24,581 nucleotides of DNA from assembly GCA_045660065.1 (NCBI GenBank), contig JAZRDC010000129.1:1-24581 (forward strand), given 5' to 3'. Positions within the stretch are counted from its first letter, which is position 1, and each line of letters begins with the position of its first letter. The stretch comes from RGIG2094 sp045660065. GTDB taxonomy: Bacteria; Bacillota; Clostridia; RGIG6154. Made by a program: the position numbers and the translations under genes. Below the pieces are notes generated by a model. The model was not told the DNA's origin, ran no database searches, and saw only the letters and a list, made by a program, of their open reading frames with translations. Of the stretch, positions 14,913-21,510 are shown piece by piece.

Positions 14913-15941
14913 TTATCTCTGTACTCTACCAGAACCGTCGCCGCCCATTAATGCTTCAACTTCTTTTTTGGTTACTCTGTTATAGTCGCCTGAGATTGAG
15001 TGCTTTAAGCAACTTGCAGCAACTGCATATTCAAGAGCATCTCTCTGATTGTCGTAGTTTAAGAGACCATAGATAAGTCCGCCACCGAAACTGTCTCCGC
15101 CGCCAACTCTGTCTAAGATATTTTTGATTTCATATTTCTTAGAAACGTAGAATTCATTTCTGTCGCAGATACAAGCAGCCCAGTCGTTGTGGTTTGCACT
15201 CTTGCTTTCACGAAGTGTGATTGCAATTCTCTGTGCGTTTGGATAAAGTGCCAATACATCCTGTGCGAGTTTTTCGTATTTTGATGTATCAAGTTCGCCA
15301 CTTTCAACATTTGAAGAACTTTCCATACCAAGTGATTTCTGGCAGTCTTCTTCGTTAGCGATAATAACGTCAACGAATTTAACTAATTCTCTCATAACTT
15401 CTTTTGCTTCTTTACCATACTTCCAGAGGTTCTTTCTGTAGTTAAGGTCGCAAGAAACTGTAAGACCCATTTCTTTTGCAGCTTTTACTGCAGCCATTGA
15501 TAAATCTGCTGCTGACTGTGAAAGAGCAGGAGTAATACCTGTAATATGGAACCAGTTAGCACCTTCGAAGATTTTAGCAAAGTCGAAATCTTCAGGTTTT
15601 GCAATAGCGATTGAAGATTCTGCTCTGTCGTAAATAACTTTTGAAGGTCTCTGGTTTGTACCTGATTCTAAGAAGTAAATACCAACTCTGCCGTTTTTAG
15701 TTGTAACGATGTCAGATGTATCTACGCCAAAACCTCTTAATTCTCTGATGCAGCTTTCAGCGATAGCATTATCAGGAAGTGCTGTAACGAATTTAGCATC
15801 CATTCCGTAGTTTGCAAGTGAAACTGCAACGTTTGCTTCACCGCCGCCAAATGTAGCCTCCAATGATGGTGACTGGAAAAATCTTTCAAGTCCAGGAGAC
15901 TTGAGTCTTAACATAATTTCGCCTAAAGTAACAATTTTCAT
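14913..15941 (-). CDS. kdgK: 2-dehydro-3-deoxygluconokinase (PfkB family)
   Basis: A 342-residue ribokinase-fold sugar kinase that phosphorylates 2-keto-3-deoxygluconate to KDPG with ATP. The N-terminus MKIVTLGEIMLRL, the substrate loop FGGGEANVAVSLANYG (31-46) and the C-terminal PfkB signature DRVGGGDSFGGGLIYG (277-292), with catalytic Asp283 and the anion hole, are clear. Residues near 165 (SCDLNYRKNLW) are typical of KDG kinases. AGGAAG lies eight bases before the ATG. The gene follows the aldolase by 17 bases, so the two consecutive pathway enzymes are certainly cotranscribed. Fructokinase is the main alternative, ruled less likely by the SCDLNYR segment and by the neighbour. Confidence 0.93.
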   Translation of the reverse strand: MKIVTLGEIMLRLKSPGLERFFQSPSLEATFGGGEANVAVSLANYGMDAKFVTALPDNAIAESCIRELRGFGVDTSDIVTTKNGRVGIYFLESGTNQRPSKVIYDRAESSIAIAKPEDFDFAKIFEGANWFHITGITPALSQSAADLSMAAVKAAKEMGLTVSCDLNYRKNLWKYGKEAKEVMRELVKFVDVIIANEEDCQKSLGMESSSNVESGELDTSKYEKLAQDVLALYPNAQRIAITLRESKSANHNDWAACICDRNEFYVSKKYEIKNILDRVGGGDSFGGGLIYGLLNYDNQRDALEYAVAASCLKHSISGDYNRVTKKEVEALMGGDGSGRVQR

Positions 15942-15958
15942 ATGTAATACTTCCTTTC

Positions 15959-16924
15959 TTATTTCTTTTCTAACAAGTGAATTGCAAATCCTGCAACTTC
16001 GTCTTTAAGATAAATGAATTTTCTTGAGCCGTCTGCATTGAATGTAGCAGTTGATTCATCAAATTCAATGCCTCTTTTACCAAGGTGGTAGATAGCACGT
16101 TCAACATTTGTTGTACCAACAGCGATATGACCGTGTGTGCCTCTGCCCATTGATTTCATAACTTCAAACTGAGGACCAACGAACAATCCTTTTTCTGATT
16201 CTCTTTCTACCGCTTTACCAACAATCTGTGAAAGGAGTGCGCCTGTTGCTTTAGCAGCCGCTTCGTTTTCGTTGTTGATACCGATATGAACAACTTCTAA
16301 GCCGAGCATAATATCAACTGCATCTTTTGTAAGTTTTGTAATCTTATCCCACTCGTCGTTGTTGATAAGATCTTCTTTAACCATAAAACTTCCGCCACAA
16401 GCAACGATTTTCTTATTCATCATATATTCTACGATGTTGTTAAGACCGATACCGCCTGTTGGCATAAATTTAAGATTTCCGTATGGAGCAGAAAGTGCTT
16501 TGATTTTTTCAAGTCCGCCGCTCTGCTCAGCAGGGAAGAACTTAACTACTTTAAGTCCGAGTTCCAAAGCCTGTTCGATTTCTGATGGTGATGTGCAACC
16601 AGGTGTTGCTAAAATATCGTTATCTACGCACCATTTAACAACTTTTGGGTTAAATCCAGGGCTTACGATAAATTTTGCACCTGCATTTTTTGCGCGTTCT
16701 GCCTGTTCAATAGTAAGAACTGTACCTGCACCAACAATCATTTCAGGGAAAGCTTCACTTACCAATCTGATTGCTTCTTCGGCAGCATCTGTTCTGAATG
16801 TGATTTCCGCAACAGGAAGACCACCGTCAATCAATGCTTTTGCAAGTGGAACTGCCTTTGAAGCATCGTTGATTTTAATTACCGGAACAATACCGATATT
16901 TGAGATTTGCTGCATGAGATCCAT
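15959..16924 (-). CDS. eda: KDPG/KHG aldolase with C-terminal VOC-like domain
   Basis: A 321-residue fusion. Residues 1-210 are a class I KDPG aldolase: EITFRT with Glu40, VGAGTVLT (64-71), FIVSPGFN and VVKFFPAE with Schiff-base Lys128, then KFMPTGGI. It cleaves KDPG (or 4-hydroxy-2-oxoglutarate) to pyruvate and glyceraldehyde-3-phosphate (or glyoxylate). Residues from about 212 form an extra domain of 110 residues resembling the vicinal-oxygen-chelate fold (VVHIGINNEN, GHIAVGTTNVERAIYHLGKRGIEF split by description, YLKDEVAGFAIHLLEK); its role is unknown. The simple aldolase is about 210 residues. AGGAG precedes the ATG. It is the first gene after the consensus promoter at 16979-17007. Confidence 0.92.
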   Translation of the reverse strand: MDLMQQISNIGIVPVIKINDASKAVPLAKALIDGGLPVAEITFRTDAAEEAIRLVSEAFPEMIVGAGTVLTIEQAERAKNAGAKFIVSPGFNPKVVKWCVDNDILATPGCTSPSEIEQALELGLKVVKFFPAEQSGGLEKIKALSAPYGNLKFMPTGGIGLNNIVEYMMNKKIVACGGSFMVKEDLINNDEWDKITKLTKDAVDIMLGLEVVHIGINNENEAAAKATGALLSQIVGKAVERESEKGLFVGPQFEVMKSMGRGTHGHIAVGTTNVERAIYHLGKRGIEFDESTATFNADGSRKFIYLKDEVAGFAIHLLEKK

Positions 16925-16978
16925 AAATCTACACTCCTTATATAAATGTTTTAAGATAAACTTATTTTACCAAGATAT

Positions 16979-17007
16979 ATTATATCACTTTGAAGCCTTG
17001 TTGTCAA
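16979..17007 (-). promoter_or_regulatory. Consensus promoter of the eda-kdgK uronate block
   Basis: Minus strand TTGACA (17002-17007), 17-base spacer, TATAAT (16979-16984): a perfect sigma-A consensus. The leader to the eda ATG is about 50 bases. Confidence 0.88.
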
Positions 17008-17009
17008 CA
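16999..17009. promoter_or_regulatory. Putative operator over the -35 box of the uronate promoter
   Basis: TGTTGACAACA on the minus strand is an inverted repeat with 5-base arms around one base, covering the -35 element. A repressor bound here would block a promoter that otherwise has perfect boxes. No regulator gene is in the window. Confidence 0.5.
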
Positions 17010-17013
17010 TTAT

Positions 17014-17139
17014 TTACCAATGAAAATAACCTCTGATCCATTCTATAACAGGCTCTAATACAAACATATCAAGAACAAAGTATATTATCAGCACGGACAA
17101 CACCATCCATATGGCAGTCCATTTTATTTTTTTGTCCAT
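17014..17139 (-). CDS. Small single-pass membrane protein, 41 residues
   Basis: The ATG at 17139 has AGGAGA seven bases upstream, the strongest sign that this is real. The product has a basic start (MDKKIKW), one hydrophobic segment (about residues 8-28) and an amphipathic tail ending VIEWIRGYFHW, so the C-terminus is rich in aromatic residues. The longer open frame from 17226 overlaps the promoter and lacks an SD. It has its own putative promoter (17189-17217) within the end of trxB. No family is recognised; it could be a membrane peptide modulating a partner, but nothing in the sequence shows which. Confidence 0.62.
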   Translation of the reverse strand: MDKKIKWTAIWMVLSVLIIYFVLDMFVLEPVIEWIRGYFHW

Positions 17140-17158
17140 TTTAAACTCTCCTGACATA

Positions 17159-17191
17159 AATAATGACGACAGAAAACCTGTCGCCATTATT
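17159..17191. promoter_or_regulatory. 14-bp inverted repeat over the -10 and start site (possible operator)
   Basis: Arms AATAATG-x-CGACAG (17159-17172) and CTGTCG-x-CATTATT (17178-17191) are complementary with one mismatched (A/C in DNA, G-U in RNA) position around a 5-base centre. It overlaps the -10 and expected start site, so a DNA operator is more likely than an RNA hairpin; only the inner 6 bp would be transcribed. Confidence 0.5.
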
Positions 17192-17217
17192 ATACAATGT
17201 TTTTTCAAATTAAGCAA
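17189..17217 (-). promoter_or_regulatory. Putative promoter of the 41-residue membrane protein gene
   Basis: Minus strand TTGCTT (17212-17217), 17-base spacer, TATAAT (17189-17194). The -10 is perfect, the -35 weak. It overlaps the last codons of trxB. Confidence 0.55.
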
Positions 17218-18103
17218 GTAATTCAATTACTCCTGTTGCTGCAACCGCTCCGTCTGATGTGGCAGTTACAATCTGCCTTAAAGATTTTGTTCTTGTATCA
17301 CCTGCTGCAAAAATTCCAATCTGGGAAGTTTTGCAATCTTCCCCTGCTTTGATATAGCCATTTTCAAGTTCCACAATGTTTTCAAATCTTTCGTTATCAG
17401 GCTTTAATCCTATTGCAACAAACACCCCGTCAACATTAACTTTTACATCTTCCCCCTGATTTTGTAAAACAACCGACGAAACCTTATTTTCCCCTTTGAT
17501 TTGCACCGGTATATGAGAATACAAAATCTCAATTTTTTCGTTAGTCAGCACTCTGTCAACAAGATTTTTCACAGCGCGGAATTCATCTCGTCTGTGCACG
17601 AGATAAACTTTTTTGCAGATGTTTGCAAGATAAAGGGCATCTTCTAAAGCGGTGTTCCCGCCGCCGATTACCGCCACCTCTTTGTCTTTGAAAAATGCAC
17701 CATCACAGGTTGCGCAATATGAAACCCCTCTGCCCGAAAATTCATCTTCCCCGGGGATTTCAAGAAGTCTTCTTTTAGCGCCGTTGGCAATAATAACCGC
17801 CTTTGAAAAATATTCTCCGCTCTCGGTTGTTATTTTTTTGCCGCTTTCTGCATTTTCGATTTTTTGGGCTTTTTCAAACTCAATTTCCGCGCCAAGTTCG
17901 GCCGCCTGTTCGAACAAAGACATTGCAAAATCGCTTCCGCTTATTTTTTTCATTCCCGGATAATTTTCAATCTCGGGAGTAACTGCCGCCTGACCTCCGG
18001 GAGTAAGTTCTTCAAAAACTTTAACCGAAAGCCCTGCTCGGCAAGCATAAATAGCAGAAGTGAGCCCCGCAGGGCCCGCTCCTATAATAATTAAATCAAA
18101 CAT
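17210..18103 (-). CDS. trxB: Thioredoxin reductase
   Basis: A 297-residue low-molecular-weight NADPH-dependent flavoprotein that reduces thioredoxin. The FAD site is DLIIIGAGPAGLTSAIYACRAG (3-24, split: IIIGAGPAG core), the redox pair is SYCATCDG with Cys130 and Cys133, the NADPH site is VAVIGGGNTALEDALYL (143-159), and the second FAD contact is IGIFAAGDTRTKSLRQI. The start at 18103 gives MFDLIIIGAG directly; an in-frame ATG 54 bases upstream lies inside the preceding gene and adds a poor, charged extension. It begins four bases after the acyl-CoA synthetase stop, so cotranscription is near certain, though a functional link is not obvious. Confidence 0.95.
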   Translation of the reverse strand: MFDLIIIGAGPAGLTSAIYACRAGLSVKVFEELTPGGQAAVTPEIENYPGMKKISGSDFAMSLFEQAAELGAEIEFEKAQKIENAESGKKITTESGEYFSKAVIIANGAKRRLLEIPGEDEFSGRGVSYCATCDGAFFKDKEVAVIGGGNTALEDALYLANICKKVYLVHRRDEFRAVKNLVDRVLTNEKIEILYSHIPVQIKGENKVSSVVLQNQGEDVKVNVDGVFVAIGLKPDNERFENIVELENGYIKAGEDCKTSQIGIFAAGDTRTKSLRQIVTATSDGAVAATGVIELLA

Positions 18104-18107
18104 AATA

Positions 18108-19781
18108 TTATCCGTTATATTTTGCTCTCTTAATTTTTCTTGAAGTTGTTTTTTCAAACTCTTCTTCTCTTATTGTAACCTCACTGATTTGTTTATATGC
18201 CGGAAGATGTGCTAAAACTGCTTTAATTTTCTTCTGCAAATCTTCTAAAGAAATTTCTTCAGCCAAAAATACTTCTGCGTGCAATGCTCTCTGAGCGCCT
18301 GCATCGTCTTTTGGTGAGTATACAACAACTTCTGCAACTTCATCAATGCCCTGGATGCAATCTTCGATTTCTTCAGGGTAAATGTTTTTACCGTTGTTTA
18401 ATACGATTAAGTTTTTCTTTCTGCCTGTGATGATAATCTGCTTGTGTTCGTTGATCATACCGTAATCGCCTGTGTGGAACCAACCGTCAACAATGCTTTC
18501 TGCAGTTGCTTCTTCGTTTTTGTAATAACCAAGCATAACTGTCGGACCGGATACACAGATTTCACCGTTTCCGTCTTCGTTGATATCGTAAAGTTTAACT
18601 TCGATACAAGGAAGTTTAACACCAACAGTTGCAGGATCGTTGAAGTAATCACGGTTAACGCTTACAAGTGGTGAACATTCGGTGATACCGTAACCGTTTA
18701 AAAGGCCGATGCCGATTGTTTCAAAGAAATCTGCGATTTCTTTTCTGATTGGTGCACCGCCGCAAACAATTTTCTGAAGTTCGCCGCCAAACACTTTATG
18801 AACTGAACCGAAAAGTTCTTTTCTCTTGTCAATTCCGCATTTCATCATAATGTTGCTGCATTTCATCAAAATTTTAAACAGTTTTTCTTTTTTCTGCTCT
18901 CTGATTGTGCTCCAGATTTTAGCATAAAAACTTTCAACAAACGCAGGAACAAGCAACAAATAGTTAGGTTTGTAAAGTTTTAAGTTTCCTACAACTGTCT
19001 TTAAGTTTTCGTTGATGCAGATTGTGTTGTGTCTATGAATTGCAACCCAGATACCAATAACCGCTTCGTATGTATGATGATAAGGAAGAACTGAAAGACA
19101 AACGCCTTCAATATCTGAAATCATAAGACCGTAGCAGCAGCAAGATGTCATATTTCTTTCTGAAAGCATAACACCTTTTGCTCTGCCTGTTGTACCTGAT
19201 GTGTAAACAAGCATTTTAAGTTTATCAACTTCTGTGTGATAATATGGTCTTTTTTCATTTGTTTCAAGAGCATCCCAACCTGCTTTAAACAACTTATCAA
19301 ATGACAAAAAGTCCCCTTCGTCTTCTTCTTTATCAAAAGAAATGAATTTTTTAATGTTAGGATATTCATCTCTGTGTTCTTTAAAGAATTCTTCGTATTT
19401 CTTTGTTGCACAGAACAAATATTCAGAATCTGAATGATTGATTACATAAGCAAGGTCTGACTCCGGCAAATCCTTGTCAACAGGAACCACAACATTTTCA
19501 GAGCAGAGCACTGAAATGTATGTAAGTAACCACTTGTAGCTTGATGGACCAATTACAGTAATATGCGACTCATTTGCCCCAATCATTTCAAGTGCAAGAT
19601 ACATAGCATCCACACTTTTTCTGAGTTCTTTGTTTGTAACTTCAATTATATTGTCTTTCCCCTGTCTGTACTTAAAAACCGCTCTGTCAGGCACTTCTTT
19701 TTCTGCCAGACAAATCATTTCATATAACGAATCAGTTTTCACGGTTTCGTTCCATGGATAATCGCAAGTAGATTTTCTCAA
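18108..19781 (-). CDS. AMP-dependent acyl-CoA synthetase/ligase
   Basis: A 557-residue adenylate-forming enzyme resembling long-chain fatty acid-CoA ligases. The ATP-binding motif LVYTSGTTGRAKG is at 191-203, GYGITECSPLVSVN carries the A5 motif, VDGWFHTGDYG the A7 motif, and GRKKNLIVLNNGKNIYPEEIE the A8 hinge; a C-terminal Lys in TSRKIKRAKY fits A10. It activates a carboxylate as acyl-AMP and transfers it to CoA or a carrier; chain length is not readable. The start is TTG 19781, with GAGGTG six bases upstream and no good ATG nearby (the next Met is residue 22). It has its own promoter and runs into trxB. Confidence 0.9.
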   Translation of the reverse strand: MRKSTCDYPWNETVKTDSLYEMICLAEKEVPDRAVFKYRQGKDNIIEVTNKELRKSVDAMYLALEMIGANESHITVIGPSSYKWLLTYISVLCSENVVVPVDKDLPESDLAYVINHSDSEYLFCATKKYEEFFKEHRDEYPNIKKFISFDKEEDEGDFLSFDKLFKAGWDALETNEKRPYYHTEVDKLKMLVYTSGTTGRAKGVMLSERNMTSCCCYGLMISDIEGVCLSVLPYHHTYEAVIGIWVAIHRHNTICINENLKTVVGNLKLYKPNYLLLVPAFVESFYAKIWSTIREQKKEKLFKILMKCSNIMMKCGIDKRKELFGSVHKVFGGELQKIVCGGAPIRKEIADFFETIGIGLLNGYGITECSPLVSVNRDYFNDPATVGVKLPCIEVKLYDINEDGNGEICVSGPTVMLGYYKNEEATAESIVDGWFHTGDYGMINEHKQIIITGRKKNLIVLNNGKNIYPEEIEDCIQGIDEVAEVVVYSPKDDAGAQRALHAEVFLAEEISLEDLQKKIKAVLAHLPAYKQISEVTIREEEFEKTTSRKIKRAKYNG

Positions 19782-19813
19782 CTAAAACACCTCGTTTTAA
19801 ATATTATATTACC

Positions 19814-19842
19814 ATTTTACCACAAAACTCCACTCTTTGCAA
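19814..19842 (-). promoter_or_regulatory. Promoter of the acyl-CoA synthetase-trxB unit
   Basis: Minus strand TTGCAA (19837-19842), 17-base spacer, TAAAAT (19814-19819) with extended -10 TGG. A TATAAT further downstream lacks a suitable -35. Confidence 0.68.
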
Positions 19843-19887
19843 GTCGCATTTATTGTATAAAAATCACCCAAAACTGTTGATTAATAC

Positions 19888-19916
19888 AAAAAGAGGATAT
19901 ACTTCCATACATCCTC
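19888..19916 (-). terminator. Terminator of the surface glycosylation operon
   Basis: A 10-bp hairpin (19893-19902 with 19907-19916, two G-U pairs in RNA) with loop GGAA, followed on the minus strand by U5. It lies 8 bases after the gtrA-like stop. Confidence 0.85.
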
Positions 19917-19923
19917 GCTTTGT

Positions 19924-20328
19924 TTAAAAAACTATAAATTTACTGAACACATAATTTAATATAACAACCACAATGCTTATAATTATTTTCCATATATTCC
20001 CATTAAAGTTCAATATATCTACTAACAATAAAAGACTTACTGTTTCAAAAACTCCTGTTGCAACACGGCAACTGACAAACTTTGAAAATTCAGGAAAGCA
20101 TACCTTAAAAGACCAGTCATAGCTTTTAAACACAAATGGCTTATTGGTCAAAAATGCAAATACTACAGAAATAGCCCACGCAACTACATTGCTGACCGTC
20201 GCATTTGAATCTGCAATATTATACATTGTAAGATACACTACATAATTCACTATCGTAGTTAATCCGCCAAACACCAGATAACTTACAATATCCCCTCTTT
20301 TTTTTATAAATGCTGTGATTCTTTTCAT
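19924..20328 (-). CDS. GtrA family membrane protein
   Basis: A 134-residue protein with four predicted membrane segments, typical of GtrA/PF04138: YLVFGGLTTIVNYVVYLTMY (split: about 17-36), VVAWAISVVFAFLTNKPFVFKS, which contains the conserved NK.FVF motif, a third segment near 90-105, and a last one ending NYVFSKFIVF. GtrA proteins are thought to flip polyprenyl-phosphate-linked sugars or otherwise assist their transfer across the membrane. AGGAAAAGG precedes the ATG. It is last in the operon, next to DUF2304 and a GT2 enzyme, the partners expected for a three-component glycosylation system. Confidence 0.92.
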   Translation of the reverse strand: MKRITAFIKKRGDIVSYLVFGGLTTIVNYVVYLTMYNIADSNATVSNVVAWAISVVFAFLTNKPFVFKSYDWSFKVCFPEFSKFVSCRVATGVFETVSLLLLVDILNFNGNIWKIIISIVVVILNYVFSKFIVF

Positions 20329-20366
20329 ACCTTTTCCTTTTACTTTATGATGAATAATAATTCAAA

Positions 20367-20729
20367 CTAATTGTTTTCGGGAGATTCCTGTTCATTAAGA
20401 CGTTTTTCCATTAATGCAATTGTTTGAGTTAACCTCTTAATTCGCTCTTTCATTTTAGATACAATTGCAGTTAAAGAAACCAAAATCATTATCATACAGA
20501 AAAAAACAATCGCAAATAGTGCATTAGTAGGTTCATAAACACCCACAGTAGTTGACGCCCAATTCAAAAGATTGGGAAAAACTGCAAGCAAAAGCATAAT
20601 CATACCAAAAAAAATCCAAAGCAATGTATATTTCAGGTTCAATGTTCTTTTCTTAAGCAAGTGAATCAGAACAAAAAAGTAAATACAAACTGCAATTAAA
20701 ATAATAATTTGAAATCTATTAGTAATCAT
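20367..20729 (-). CDS. DUF2304 membrane protein
   Basis: A 120-residue protein with three hydrophobic segments (about 7-25, 32-53, 68-93) and a basic, coiled-coil-like C-terminal tail (KMKERIKRLTQTIALMEKRL). The pattern RTLNLKYTLLWIFFGMIMLLLAVFPNLL (described: LxYxLLW...FP.LL) fits DUF2304, a family of unknown role found beside GT2 glycosyltransferases and GtrA proteins. AGGAG lies seven bases before the ATG, and 13 bases separate it from the GT2 stop. A helper of the GT2 enzyme at the membrane is a reasonable inference. Confidence 0.87.
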   Translation of the reverse strand: MITNRFQIIILIAVCIYFFVLIHLLKKRTLNLKYTLLWIFFGMIMLLLAVFPNLLNWASTTVGVYEPTNALFAIVFFCMIMILVSLTAIVSKMKERIKRLTQTIALMEKRLNEQESPENN

Positions 20730-20742
20730 TCCTGCACTCCTT

Positions 20743-21432
20743 TTAACATGAAATCCTTGCCAATATCAATGATAAAGAAACTTTAATCATATAATATACA
20801 GAACGTATGGGATTAATAGAGCTTACCCCTCCAACACGCTCACGCATCTGAACAGCCACTTCCTGTATTCTTGCACCTTTTTGAGATGCAATTATAATAG
20901 CATCTGGTTCAGGATAATCCTGCGGATAATTATTGGCAAATTCCTGAATCATTTTCCGGTTAACTGCACGCATACCGCTAGTAACATCATATACGCGCAT
21001 ACCACAAAGCAAATAAATCAGATTGCTGAGAAAGGTAATGCCAAATCTTCTTAACGGTGAGGATTGAAATCCTTCCTTTTTGATAAAACGAGACCCTATA
21101 GTCATGTCTGCCTGTCCGCTTTGAATGGGTACTATCAGATCTTTTATGTATTGTGCCATATGCTGACCATCGCCATCAAACTGGATAGCAACATCATACC
21201 CCCTATCCATTGCATACCGATACCCGGATTGAACTCCCCCACCAATGCCTAAATTAATAGGAAGGTTCAAAAAAGGAATATTATTTTCTTCCAAAACTTT
21301 TCTTGTACCATCCGTTGAGCAATCATTTATCACAATGTAATCCACACCCGCACAATTTTGTTTAATATCCTCAATTGTATTAAGGATACTATCCTGTTCA
21401 TTATATGCTGGTATAATAACTAAAGTTTTCAC
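20743..21432 (-). CDS. GT2 family glycosyltransferase (polyprenyl-phosphate type)
   Basis: A 229-residue GT-A enzyme. It begins LVIIPAYNEQDSI; the nucleotide-sugar site has VINDCSTDGT (34-43), the metal-binding DxD is in FDGDGQH (85-91), and IGSRFIKKEG and VYDVTSGMRAVNR match dolichol-phosphate-mannose/bactoprenol glucosyltransferase relatives. It most likely loads a sugar from UDP or GDP onto undecaprenyl phosphate at the inner membrane face. Unlike GtrB it lacks the two C-terminal membrane helices, so DUF2304 may supply anchoring. The start is GTG 21432, with AGGAG eight bases upstream. Gap to the upstream 936-residue gene is 78 bases with no clear terminator. Confidence 0.92.
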   Translation of the reverse strand: MKTLVIIPAYNEQDSILNTIEDIKQNCAGVDYIVINDCSTDGTRKVLEENNIPFLNLPINLGIGGGVQSGYRYAMDRGYDVAIQFDGDGQHMAQYIKDLIVPIQSGQADMTIGSRFIKKEGFQSSPLRRFGITFLSNLIYLLCGMRVYDVTSGMRAVNRKMIQEFANNYPQDYPEPDAIIIASQKGARIQEVAVQMRERVGGVSSINPIRSVYYMIKVSLSLILARISC

Positions 21433-21510
21433 GCCATCATCTCCTTATGCTTGAAGCATTGCACTTTGCAAACTATATATTTTAACAAAAATACTCATAC
21501 ACTTACCCAT

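Noticed and set aside
18104..18157. 18-residue extension of thioredoxin reductase
   Set aside because: It overlaps the end of the acyl-CoA synthetase gene, and the family starts directly with the FAD-binding strand.
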